The translations under genes were made by a program, and so were the position numbers. The notes under the pieces were generated by a model. The model saw only the letters and a program-made list of their open reading frames with translations. It was not told the origin of the DNA and ran no database searches. This document shows, piece by piece, positions 28,301 to 36,770 of a DNA stretch of 64,000 nucleotides; position 1 is the first letter of the stretch; every line of letters starts with the position of its first letter. Source of the DNA: Marisa cornuarietis (taxonomy: Eukaryota > Mollusca > Gastropoda > Architaenioglossa > Ampullariidae); contig SMMW01000503.1 in the NCBI GenBank assembly GCA_004794655.1, forward strand, positions 324,001 through 388,000, given 5' to 3'.

Positions 28301-31300
28301 GTTGTATGTTGGACTGGAAGACACACATTTAAGTCTCTATGGTTCATGCTCCACACAGCTTATGGAATGTTTTTCTTTTCTAACAATACTTACGCTTATA
28401 ACATCTCAGAATTTTTTCCTTTGACTTATCCTGACTTATGGACATTTAACTGAGACAGTTTAGAGCAGGGGTAGCCAACATGGTGCCTGTGGGCACCTGG
28501 TCGCCTGCATGGACCATGTCTGTTGCCCACGGGGCATGTTATGAAAAAAAAAAAGCACTAAGTCACTGATGATATCCGAAAAATTGTTACAGAAGTGTTA
28601 ATTTGTCCAAAATATAACAGGTTAAAAGGCTTAAAATATTTTTATACAAAACAGTCAAGAAACATTTACAAAGATATCAAAGATGGGACAACTCTGACTT
28701 AAAATGCTGAAATAGATTGATATTAACAGAAATAAATAATGTTGCATTTTAAATATATTTTTGTCATTTATCATTAATATTTATTGTGAGGAATCAATAA
28801 CATTAATGCGATCAGTCTCTTCAGATTTCTGATATGTTTTTATTGTTAATATTGTCATCATTGAAGGTGAACTGTGGAAGTTTGTTACTCAGTAAGTTTG
28901 TATCAAACAAGTTGTTCCCTGTATTACTCAGTAGCAGGAAGTGAAAACAATGTTTAAACTGGCATTTGATATCCCTGTTAAAAAGTATGTACAATAACAT
29001 GAGAACAGAAATCTCACACATCAAAAGACAACCCAAATCTGAGCACTTTGTCCACTTGCCTGTTTGCAGGAGTGAGTCTCCGAGACGATGGTACAATCAA
29101 GTTGAATGCAGACATGCTGGTTCGTGTTCTTGCCTTCATGTAAGTCCTGACTGCACTCATTGTTCATTGGCTGAACCCATTGCTCAGTGACTGAACCCAG
29201 TGTTCAATAACTGCTAAAACAGACAGGAAGTAGGGGTGGGGGCAAGATGAGGAGGAAGAGCGAAGAGGAAAGGAAAAATCAGTAGTGAAAGTATCTGCTA
29301 CTGTGGGCATTTTGAGATGCCACTTTTCTGTGTGGTTAAAGCTGCAGACGAAAGTGAATGTGAGAAATAGCTGCTCGTGGATCTTTTTTCCTCCGCTAAA
29401 TGTACTTACACTTGTATTGACTTTGTAACCTGCCCATGCTGTTTTTAATGCACTGAAGTGGCACACAGGTGCAGTAAAATCTGATTGTCGTGGGTCAGTG
29501 GCTCAGATATGAAGATTTTTGAGCCAGGAGAGTGTGTGATGCTGAAGTGCTCACTTTACTGATATGTACAGTAGGGTGTAGTGATGTCAGCAATTCTGAT
29601 GCACATTTGAGGTTTTGTACAATTCACTATCCTGATTTCAAATATTGAAAAGATTTTGCTCTGTTTTTAGCAGAACACCTCCCTATTTCCACCAGAAATG
29701 TCATTTAGTCAGAATGTTAATCTGCTACTTTGACTTGAAATGTTTTGTACTTAAAAATCATTATTTTCTGCATGATCTTTATTTTTATAATTTTCTGACT
29801 GGATCAATCTTTGTTGTAGATGTTTATTGATGAAGTGATATACTATTTCCATTCATCTCAGGGTATTAGCGACAAAATTAATCATAAGTGACGTCACATT
29901 AGCAACAAAATTAATGATGTGACCTCACACATAGCAACAAGGATTGACGTCAGCTGTTGGTCTGAAGATGTTGCTATGTTAACAATATTAGAAATCATTA
30001 CATCACTGCTAATTCAGCCTAGACTGCTGTCGAACGTTCGAGCTACATCTAGTTCCTTCTGGAACCTTCTACTTACTTGTGCGTGTAGTATATAACTACA
30101 TCTTCTGTGACAGTGAGGGTCGTATTAGTGATCCAGTCATATTAGTGAATAGTGATACAGTGCGATATAAAGTAACTGAATAGGACAGTGTGATACATCT
30201 ATTGTGGATGAATAGAACGATAGTAAAACTCTTAAGTAGTAGTACAACAATATAATGAGTAACCTCAAGACAAGGTCGGCTTCTAGCCACTGTATCTTTG
30301 GTAGTCCATTGTCAGAACTTCTCTTGACTGAACTTCCAACTTGTTTGCAAGTTGGACATTATTTTTTGTATCTGAAGGACAGCAAGTACACCACCAACAA
30401 GGACACTGTTCCCAAAGTTTCTCAGACACTGATAGACCTGTGGACTCCTGCTGGAATTTCCTTACAACCACTCAAGAACATCAAGCTCAAAGTGTCCCAA
30501 TTAATGGATGAAGCAACAAGCATGAAAACATGGCAAGGAGACTGTAAAGACTGTAAATTTCATGGAAACTTTACATCAACAGTTTGACATTACTGCCCGC
30601 CAATGTGAGGACTTTAGTGCATGCAAATGTGACGGAGACATGAAAGTACCACAGCGAGAGTGTCAGTTTTTGATGGACCAGAGAACCACGCAGAAAATGC
30701 AAATTGGTATACTAGAAAGGTGACAGCAGTTACGACAAAAAAACAAACAAGAGAAAATTTTAATGAAAGAAAGAGAAGATAAAGCAGAAGGAAGAGGGCA
30801 AGTGAGGACATAGTTTCACCTGCGGAAGTGTTTGCAGTAGTGCAAGCAGAGTCAGTGTCCTGTAAAAGAGGTGTAAAAGAGGCTGATGCTGCCAATGATG
30901 ATGACAATGACGTAAAGCCGACAATGACGATGATGATGATGACTGGACTGATGTTTTCCAACAACAGGACAGGAATATGGTACCAATACCAACCATTGCT
31001 TTGGAAGCAGACCGATATAGAGTGTCAAATAGGACAATTGCAGCCATCAACACAGCAACATTGGTGGACTATGGCATTATTAGCTTGGAAGACCGCATCG
31101 GTATTGTCGATCATCACAAAGTATGGAGGGCTCCATATTATTTGAGAAAGGCTATCGGGGAAACTCCTATAAACAATGAAGAGGAAATCATGGCAATATT
31201 TTTTGATGGCCGAAAAGACATGACACTGGTGAGAAAGAAAAAGGGAGACAATTGGTATAGTATAAAGAAAATTGAAGAATGCTATGTAATGACTAGTGAA

Positions 31301-34300
31301 CCCGGAACTTTCTATCTGTGCCATTTAACACTGGAACAAGGCACGGGTTATGCTATTGCTGATAGCATTTACAGTGCAATTGAAGAAGGAATTACAGATA
31401 AGATCTTGGCAGTTGGAGCCAACAGCACAGCTGTGAACACTGAGTACCATGGTGGGGCAATACATCTGTTAGAGCTTCACACTGGTAGCCGTTTGCAGTG
31501 GTTCATTTGCTCTTTACACTTGAATGAGCTTCCATTCTGCCAGCTCTGCAAAACACTCATTGGTCCAACTGAAAGACCCACACAGTGGAAAGGATGGATT
31601 GGAAATGCATTGGCTAACTGTGCATCATTGCCACTTTCTGCAGGATTTCAGCTCATTGCCAACGGTGATCCTCTTCCAGAAATCGAAGTCAGCGAACTTT
31701 GTATTGACCAAGCTACCTGTACAAAATGATCACAGCTATTAGAAGTGGAAGGATCAGTGACAATTTACTGCAGGAAAAGCCTGGGGCCATGTCGATGGCC
31801 AGATGGCTCACAACTGCTACCAGGATATGTCAGCTGTATGTGGCAACAGTGCAACCAAGTAACGAACTTTATTCCCTGACACACTTTATCTTCTGCTGCC
31901 ATGGACCTACATGGTTTAGCATCAAGTGTCGCCCAAGATACACTGACAGACTACAACTAATTAAGCAATAGAGTTTGTTATGATCAACCTGCAGGAATAC
32001 AAGATGGCCCGTAGTGCAATGGAAAGCATACTAGCCCTATCAGGAAAATGTTCTTCTATCGATGCTTGGAGATTACGATGAAGTCATTAGAAAGACAGCA
32101 AGTTGACATAATAAAGACCATTCGCCAAGCAGCTGGCAGGTCTCAACAGCAAGTCAGAGAACTTCGTCTTTGCAAACTAAAGGAGAATGCTCAAATGTTG
32201 CAAGACTTACTGCCATCAATGGAGGAACTCACACTGGAACCACCTCTTGCAAAGTACCTCACATAAGAGCAGCAGCTTGTCACTCAGCCCTTCATTGGTC
32301 AGATACCTTGCCACTCTCAGATAGTCTAACACTGTCAGGACAGTGAGTGAGGCATCAAAATCAGTCTTTGGGATGGATGCAACGGATGGTTACATTCGAG
32401 CTGTCATCAGGACAAGAAACTTTATTCCCTCATTTCACACAAAGCAAGATTTTCACTTACCACGTGACTAGAAATGAAAACCATTGCCTTCACTGTTTAT
32501 AATTATTGTTTGACAGTGCAAATATTATCAGAAACCGATCTTTTCTTGCAGTTATTAAATGTAGATCTTTTGACAAAAAAGGATACATTTAGCTTAAAAA
32601 AACATTATTTTTGCATTTTTGGGGGCAGAAAAAGGGAGGTGTTCTGCTCCTTGCAGATTATTTGCTATACATTTTTGAATTCAGCATAGCTGGGTTGTAC
32701 AAAACCCCAAATGTGCGTGTTGATCCGTTACAATTCATTGGATGGCGCTACACCTTAATGTACAGGGGAAAATATATAACTTAGATCAACATTTGCAGAT
32801 CAAGTCCAAATCTTAAGGAAAGATTCATTTTGCTAGCACCTAAACGTCCTTTCTGTGCCCTATTTCCATTTATCTGATTGACAGCCATCATAAATTAAGA
32901 TCCAACATAGACATGCATATACATGCACATTTACATGCTCCCCCCAACCACATCCATTTTTGATTCCAATAAAAGAAAACCCACAACATATATATGTATA
33001 GATAGATTTGGAGATTTGTGGTGACTTTATTGTTTAGTTAGAAGCTGTTGACATTGCCTTCTGATCATATGTATTGCTGAGACAAAGCATAATGGAAAAT
33101 AACATTTTTGTATAACTAAAAAAGGGGATGTTCTAATCATTTTAAATATTCCAATTGTGTCTTTTTTATTTGTTGATGTTTAGACTCATTCTGCTAGTGA
33201 TGTTCAACGCTATGCTATTTTACAAGCTTTGGGCACTTGAGGCTTCAACTAGTGGACTTTTGTCCATCTACAGCGATGATGAGATAAACAATTTAATGTA
33301 AGTATTGCAACTTGTGACTGTTTCTGCATTATTCAGCGAGGTGTTACACTATGTTCTGTATCAGTTAGATATGTAGTTCATAGAATCCCATTCTGCATTC
33401 TTAATTTTTTTAGCTGTAAGTGAAAGGATGCAGCTGAACAACACCAGTAAGTTTGATGCTAACCTGATTTGTGTGGTTGATGAGCCAGTCATCGATGTCC
33501 TAACAACAATAGAAGATGTAGATGTCATTAGCAATCCTCTGAGAAACTGAATGTTAATGAATGCAGCTATGATGATGACCACAAATCCCTGTGAAGTTCA
33601 GCTAAAATGACAGATGTTCATGACTTTATCTTAATTAGAGGAAGGGCTGCTGCAAACAGGCTAGCAAGGTAGCTTTCATTTTAAGAAGAAAAAAAGCAGT
33701 GCCATTGAAAGATGAAATAAACTTTCAGTATGAGACAATAGCTGCCTTAGCATCTATCCAAAGGACATGCAGGACTTTGCAGGAAATTTCCTGTCACAAC
33801 TTGACTGTATTGTCAACAACATGGAAATATTGATCCATCACCTATAGTCCTGTACAACCTCTCTACATGTAACCATCTGTAATCTCCATGCCTAGTCTAC
33901 TTTATTTCCTTGACTTACATGCTCATAAGGGGTAGATATGAAGGCATAAGCCGTGCAGCATCATACCGGTCCGTCACAGTCCATTTTCCACTGTATTTTC
34001 ATTTTTAAGGATATATAAGCTTTATCAAAATGATAGTCTTTCTTAATTGCGGTGTTGGTTGTGGTAGTCAATATCAAACACAACAACTGGGGTATTTTTC
34101 TACAGAACTTGGGCTGAAGATATTGCATGGAGAACCATACATTTAGTTACGTTAACACTTGTACGTTTCTGCATGTGCACACATACTTGTTTAAATGCTA
34201 TTCAGACACCAGTGTCTCAGTTTTGTAATTCGTTTTTATTCCCATTTGTGGAATGTGAAAAATATATTGTGTAAAAGTCAGTTATTTTTCCCTGTCAAAG

Positions 34301-35372
34301 GACATACCTTCCTGTTGACAAACACTTTGCAGTCTTATTGTTTGAATAGACTGAGTGCAGAGTGACTAGTGTTCACTTTTCTACCTGGTAACATAACTCT
34401 CGAAAGACATTGCTCATGCCTTTGTTATTGTTGCTGCAGGGAACAACCACGGAGTCAGGAGGAATGGGCACAGTTACTGCGACAACAGAGGTCTTTACAT
34501 GAGAATGAGGTGGAAAAATGGCGGCAAATTTTGTACACATCAGTTGAACTCATGGATCATGTAAGAAAATATTGCTATCACACTGTTTTTTTATGATGTG
34601 CTTAAACCTTTTTTTCTACAGTAGTTTCTTCTTGAGAGTATTCTTGCATCTTACTACAGTGTGTTGGTGATCTTTGGTTTGAAAACTATGGCAATGAAGT
34701 CGAATAAATTTTACTCATTAATACAGCTCCAATCAGTTGTCAGACAGACTTTGTTTTAATATCTCTAACCCATTATCTCCCTCCCAACAACAACCCACTA
34801 CCCCTATCTTGTGACTTTTAATTTTTCATCGTTTTCTTTCATCTATTTAATCTTTTCTGCATATTGTTCCCCTCCTTTTTTATCTGTTTGTCTACTTTGC
34901 TCATTGCCTGGATTCTCGGCTAAGTCTTCGTTTGTTCATGTCTCCTACATTCTGTGAAAACTGCTGGGTTGGTTTCAGGATGGATGGTGCTTTTAACACT
35001 TATTTCAGCAACTTGAGATTATTTGAAAGAAGAAGATGTCACTGGAGAAGTTAATATATCCTTTATATTCTCAAAATCTGCACTGAGTATGTGTGCTTGA
35101 GGTTGCACAAATCAAGGTTACTACACTTTGTGTAAAGTGCATGTAGTTGGTATTTTACTGTGGTTGTATGCATTTTTTTACAGATGAAAAAATCCCTCTT
35201 GGATTTGCATGGTCGCCTTGATGCTCGGCTTCAGAGTCAAGCAGAGGAGGACAGTGCTGCTTCTTCAGCTAGTGAACATGTCACGAACTCTGAGAAGCAA
35301 GTTTCAAGAGAAAGCGAATGGACTTCCTCTGCAGAACATGCAAGCCATGTTTGTGATACTACTGGCCGTTAA
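13300..35372 (+). CDS. GRAMD1: GRAMD1/Aster family sterol transfer protein (16 coding exons, 812 residues)
   Basis: Exons: 13300-13391, 13933-14398, 15486-15570, 17524-17627, 19509-19685, 23784-23930, 25771-25951, 26630-26773, 27006-27130, 27292-27484, 27630-27683, 28115-28291, 29070-29139, 33184-33297, 34440-34560, 35184-35372. Every junction keeps phase. Residues 1-183 are low-complexity Ser/Asp-rich. About 184-305 is the GRAM domain (SWYTMLSPTYKSR, RWETV, FFTSFGARDKTYMMLFR). About 418-590 is the ASTER/VASt domain. RRRRKPHA follows, then a membrane segment at about 666-686 and a KWRQILYTSVEL tail. Known family role: ER-anchored proteins that sense phosphatidylserine and cholesterol through GRAM at plasma-membrane contacts and move sterol with ASTER. 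Human members are about 660-740 residues; the extra length here is mostly N-terminal. The start is the first of two adjacent ATGs. Confidence 0.93.
13933..14398 (+). CDS. GRAMD1: GRAMD1 exon 2 (Ser/Asp-rich N-terminal region)
   Basis: Acceptor CATAG before 13933 and donor ACT|GTAAGT at 14399. The 155 codons are rich in Ser, Asp and Pro with charged iterations (SDSMSDSLSDK, RSFERSLDNIL, EKSLDLSLS), probably disordered and phosphorylated. It ends KKKTSWYT, which leads into the conserved GRAM start. Confidence 0.9.
15094..15312 (+). mobile_element. tRNA-derived SINE (intron 2 of GRAMD1)
   Basis: Contains a pol III A box (TAGCCCAGTGA, 15105-15115) and a perfect B box (GGTTCAATTCC, 15150-15160) in tRNA-like spacing. 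A tRNA-unrelated body with AAGGTAAGGCAG and GACCTTAAAAGG follows. This is a degenerate relic rather than a tRNA gene, because the acceptor stem does not pair. Confidence 0.75.
15486..15570 (+). CDS. GRAMD1: GRAMD1 exon 3 (start of GRAM domain)
   Basis: Acceptor TTGCAG and donor TTG|GTAAGA. It encodes MLSPTYKSRSDDFKKTF and IPKEERLIV, the canonical N-terminal edge of GRAMD1 GRAM domains. Ends in phase 1. Confidence 0.95.
15718..15810 (-). repeat. Possible retroelement tail
   Basis: ATAATAATAATA run followed by TTGATTTATATTTTGCTTTAC and CAAAGCATTTTAC. The layout resembles the other trinucleotide-started tails in this window. Confidence 0.35.
17524..17627 (+). CDS. GRAMD1: GRAMD1 exon 4 (GRAM core)
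   Basis: Acceptor TTTTTCAG and donor GTG|GTGAGC. It encodes DYSCAMQKDILVQGRMYIS and NWICFYANIFRWETV, with the expected GRAM strand pattern. Confidence 0.96.
17945..19178 (+). mobile_element. Non-autonomous pogo/Tigger-like DNA transposon, copy 1 (intron 4 of GRAMD1)
   Basis: Ends are inverted repeats: CAGTAAAACCTCCCTATTAAG at the left and its near-complement CTTAATAAGGAGGTTTTACTG at the right, followed by TA. CAGT termini and a TA target fit the pogo/Tigger branch of Tc1/mariner. No transposase ORF is present. Internal blocks (AAGGCGGTGGCTGAGCTTG; AAGCAGTCTCTTTCAAAATA) recur in inverted orientation at 43.6-44.8 kb. Confidence 0.8.
19509..19685 (+). CDS. GRAMD1: GRAMD1 exon 5 (GRAM C-terminal half)
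   Basis: Acceptor TTTTACAG and donor CAG|GTGAGT, phase 0 on both sides. It encodes KEKTARVIPNAIQI and FTSFGARDKTYMMLFRIWQN, strongly family-specific. Confidence 0.97.
19686..23783. other. Intron 5 of GRAMD1
   Basis: 4.1 kb with no supportable exon. It contains short CA runs near 20009-20024 and 22962-22979. Short open frames here are unsupported by splice sites or protein similarity. Confidence 0.6.
23784..23930 (+). CDS. GRAMD1: GRAMD1 exon 6 (linker after GRAM)
   Basis: Acceptor TTTCAG and donor AAG|GTGAGC. It encodes PSKELWQWIHYNYG and ELGLTSSDDDYVPP, matching the segment that follows GRAM in vertebrate Aster proteins. Confidence 0.95.
25440..25510 (+). repeat. LINE 3' terminus (intron 6 of GRAMD1)
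   Basis: A CCCCCGA...TCGGGGAC hairpin followed by AAATAAAGTATTATCTTATCT, the typical 3' end of CR1/L2/Rex-type LINEs and their SINE partners. The upstream boundary is unclear. Confidence 0.6.
25771..25951 (+). CDS. GRAMD1: GRAMD1 exon 7 (acidic linker)
   Basis: Acceptor TTGACAG and donor A|GTAGGT at 25952, phase 1. It encodes a Ser/Asp/Pro-rich linker ending LPNIPTDFGDTSDDSD before the ASTER domain. Confidence 0.88.
26630..26773 (+). CDS. GRAMD1: GRAMD1 exon 8 (start of ASTER domain)
   Basis: Acceptor CACCAG and donor G|GTGAGA, phase 1. It encodes YLDEVFGLNVDKMFENMFS and SPFFRMFVGSRKTF, the first helix and strand of the sterol-binding VASt fold. Confidence 0.95.
27006..27130 (+). CDS. GRAMD1: GRAMD1 exon 9 (ASTER domain)
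   Basis: Acceptor CTTCAG and donor CAA|GTAAGA. It encodes LPKWQEDPDEEGNK and ISYTLTLNNSIGPRTAPT, corresponding to the conserved (I/L)TYTITL-NPLAPKTA strand pair. Confidence 0.96.
27292..27484 (+). CDS. GRAMD1: GRAMD1 exon 10 (ASTER domain)
   Basis: Acceptor TTGACAG and donor AAAG|GTGACT, phase 1. It encodes GIPYSDSFYVVLRYCLTRV and RTKCRVRITSELKFRK, the central strands of the domain. It is Cys-rich compared with the vertebrate proteins (several Cys within CVDCEICHS). Confidence 0.96.
27630..27683 (+). CDS. GRAMD1: GRAMD1 exon 11 (end of ASTER domain)
   Basis: Acceptor TTTGCAG and donor T|GTAAGT. A 54-base exon encoding GMIEKSAVNGLTDNFRCL, equivalent to the final ASTER helix (FIEKNFWSGLEDYF in vertebrates). 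Confidence 0.93.
28115..28291 (+). CDS. GRAMD1: GRAMD1 exon 12 (basic linker; GC splice donor)
   Basis: Acceptor GTAACAG. It encodes a polybasic segment (KKKLRRRRKPHASVSD) that precedes the membrane anchor. The only donor that keeps frame with exon 13 reads CGAG|GCAAGT, a textbook GC-AG donor at 28292. Confidence 0.88.
28462..28770 (+). mobile_element. Possible hAT-like remnant (intron 12 of GRAMD1)
   Basis: AGCAGGGGTAGCCAACATGG resembles the 5' terminal repeat of hAT elements (CAGNGGT-NNCAAC). It is followed by a GGTGCCTGTGGGCACC palindrome. No matching right end was found. Confidence 0.35.
29070..29139 (+). CDS. GRAMD1: GRAMD1 exon 13 (into membrane segment)
   Basis: Acceptor TTTGCAG and donor CAT|GTAAGT, phase 2. 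It encodes LRDDGTIKLNADMLVRVLAF, the juxtamembrane part and start of the transmembrane helix. Confidence 0.9.
29867..29954 (+). repeat. Three-unit tandem repeat carrying CRE-like octamers
   Basis: Three units of about 32-33 bp start with TAGC(A/G)ACAA at 29867, 29900 and 29932. Each ends in a CRE-type octamer: TGACGTCA at 29889-29896, TGACCTCA at 29920-29927 and TGACGTCA at 29945-29952. It lies just upstream of the decayed gene described below. Confidence 0.8.
30032..30095 (+). promoter_or_regulatory. Heat-shock-type promoter: HSE plus TATA box
   Basis: GAAcgTTC at 30032-30039, then a perfect three-box heat-shock element TTCtgGAAccTTC at 30057-30069 preceded by another TTC (30053-30055). TATATAA follows at 30089-30095. 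The order and spacing match an inducible hsp-type promoter. It reads toward the decayed open frame starting at about 30255. The motifs are seen directly; the function is inferred. Confidence 0.6.
30255..32470 (+). pseudogene. Decayed single-exon gene of a dispersed uncharacterised invertebrate family (intron 13 of GRAMD1)
   Basis: No introns, but at least three frame breaks. 30255-30587 encodes an N-terminal block (GHYFLYLKDSK; LIDLWTPAGISLQ). An acidic DDDDDDWTDVFQQQDRN stretch leads into an intact 250-residue block from 30977 (NMVPIPTIALEADRYRVSNR; FDGRKDMTLV; VNTEYHGGAIHLLELHTG; LQWFICSLHLNELPF) ending at 31729. After a one-base shift, MARWLTTATRICQLYV follows, then 32048-32266 (IIKTIRQAAGRSQQQVREL). 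A tail near 32340-32410 reads TVSEASKSVFGMDATDGYIR. From memory this matches proteins annotated as uncharacterized in many molluscs and arthropods, with VNTG-type, QW-VC-LH-NELP, and SRWLTTANR motifs. A mobile origin is plausible but not shown. Confidence 0.6.
33184..33297 (+). CDS. GRAMD1: GRAMD1 exon 14 (transmembrane helix)
   Basis: Acceptor TGTTTAG and donor AAT|GTAAGT. It encodes ILILLVMFNAMLFYKLWALE, matching the ER membrane anchor and following LW-LE motif of Aster proteins, then a short acidic loop. Confidence 0.95.
34440..34560 (+). CDS. GRAMD1: GRAMD1 exon 15 (luminal tail)
   Basis: Acceptor CTGCAG and donor CAT|GTAAGA. It encodes EEWAQLLRQQRSLHE and EVEKWRQILYTSVELMDH, equivalent to the conserved TEWAEIL-Q and KWRQILRASVELLD motifs. 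Confidence 0.96.
35184..35372 (+). CDS. GRAMD1: GRAMD1 exon 16 (C-terminus and stop)
   Basis: Acceptor TTTACAG. It encodes MKKSLLDLHGRLDARLQSQ, then a Ser/Glu-rich tail ending CDTTGR and TAA at 35370-35372. The first residues match the vertebrate MKFSLEKLHQ helix; the remainder is lineage-specific. Confidence 0.94.
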   Translation: MKKSLLDLHGRLDARLQSQAEEDSAASSASEHVTNSEKQVSRESEWTSSAEHASHVCDTTGR

Positions 35373-35700
35373 TTTTAGTTCGATGTGATTTCGCTGCACA
35401 AAGACATGTTTGCGTGATTTCAATACTTATGGATGTGTCTGTGATGTGAGTGGTTCAAAGTGAGAGGAAGCATTACACTTACTTCAGTGTTTCTTATGAT
35501 AGTTGAAGGAGTCTGTCTCTGTGAAAGCCTTCATGCATAGGGTGTGCTCGCATGGAGTGGCAGTTCTTAATGAGATCGCACTAAAGGGGAAAAAGTAATA
35601 AAGAAACTGGTGTAAATTTCTTTAAAATATTAAGGAACATTGTCTTTGAAGAAAAGAGAGGTTTCTGTTATTTTGCTTGTTAGATTTTTTTTTTCAAATG
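35373..35700 (+). other. GRAMD1: Proximal 3' UTR of GRAMD1
   Basis: Follows the stop codon. The first polyadenylation signal is AATAAA at 35597-35602. Further candidates exist near 41290 (CCAATAAAAAGG) and 42590 (TCAATAAAGTTT), so the UTR may be longer. Confidence 0.55.
35597..35602 (+). terminator. Candidate polyadenylation signal
   Basis: AATAAA 225 bases after the GRAMD1 stop codon. A GT-rich or T-rich downstream element is not obvious within 40 bases, so usage is uncertain. Confidence 0.4.
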
Positions 35701-35983
35701 CAGGCTACATATGGAGCACTTGACTGTCAGGAAAGATGATTCATTGACCAAAACAAAACAAAAAAAAGTGATCGCCTAGTGTGTCTGCTGATGATGAATT
35801 TTGTTTTGTTTGAAAGATTTTAAAAAATATACATATTTTTGTGCACAGATAATGCAGTTTGCAAGATGGTAACACTAGGTGTCTAGCAGTCTGGCTTTAC
35901 TTTCAAGATGCCACGAACAATGACTTTTTACACGACAGTCTACAAATACATGGTGCTGTTGGATTTTGAATACACCTTCACGA

Positions 35984-36166
35984 TGTTAATGGCGCAACGG
36001 TTAGCGCCTGTCACCAATGCAGTGAAAGTTGGCTGTCCAGGGCTCAGATCTCGTCTCGGGCACGCTGTTCTTTCTCTGCATGTGGTATTTGTTTACAGGG
36101 CCGGCTGCCTTGCCGTGATATAGCCTTAGTTGCTGGCTTGGCATAAAACACTAATTCCCCCCAACC
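35984..36166 (+). mobile_element. tRNA-derived SINE family 2, copy 1
   Basis: A-box-like TGGCGCAACGG, then TTAGCGCCTGTCACCAATGC, GTCTCGGGCACGCTGTTC, TTTCTCTGCATGTGG and a C-rich end (AATTCCCCCCAACC). The other copies are at 36.59, 56.28 and 59.84 kb. Confidence 0.85.
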
Positions 36167-36590
36167 TTTTCACGAGCTTAAGACCCAGACATCTGCTTCT
36201 TACTCACAACAGTTGCTGCAGTCATTGTTTTCACATCTTCCATTGCTGTCTTCTTTCCTATCAGGCAGTCACTTGTAGAGGAGCTTCGACAGTAAGCCCA
36301 GTTGTCTTTATGTGATCTTTTGTCCAATATGCTTCAGATACCTCTGGAGAAGCATGCCATGCCATTTGCCGTTTTGTGTGGGGCACTGCGGTGAAGACCG
36401 GTCCTGAACTTCTGGCTTTATTGTCACTTTTGGTGTTTGTCTCCTCGTGTCTTTGTCATCGTGTTTGTTGTTATCCACCATGCACACCGCGTTTGTTGTT
36501 ACCTACCATGCAAGTCATGTTTGCCTTTTTCAGTCTTTCCATCACGGATTTTGCTTTTAGCCATGCAGGTCATGTTTCCCACTGTTGGTC

Positions 36591-36770
36591 GGGTAGTCTG
36601 GTGGCATAATGGTTAGCGCCTGTCACCAGTCCAGTGAAAGTTGGCTGTCCGATCTTGTCTCAGGCACACTGTTCTTTCTCTGCATGTGGCATTTGTTTAC
36701 TGGCTGGCTGCTTTGCCATGATATCGCCTTAGTTGCTGACATGGCATGAAACACTAATCCCCCCCCCAAC
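36591..36770 (+). mobile_element. tRNA-derived SINE family 2, copy 2
   Basis: Same order of blocks as copy 1 (GGTTAGCGCCTGTCACCAG; CTCTGCATGTGGCATTTG; ACACTAATCCCCCCC), same strand, 430 bases downstream. It has a short deletion in the region of the B box (GTCCGATCTTGTCTC). Confidence 0.85.

Noticed and set aside
28296..28332. GT donor at 28296 as the end of GRAMD1 exon 12
   Set aside because: It would join exon 13 out of frame with the membrane segment; the GC donor at 28292 keeps the phase.
30614..31053. Minus-strand Ser/Leu-rich frames opposite the decayed gene
   Set aside because: Antisense to a plus-strand frame with recognisable family motifs.
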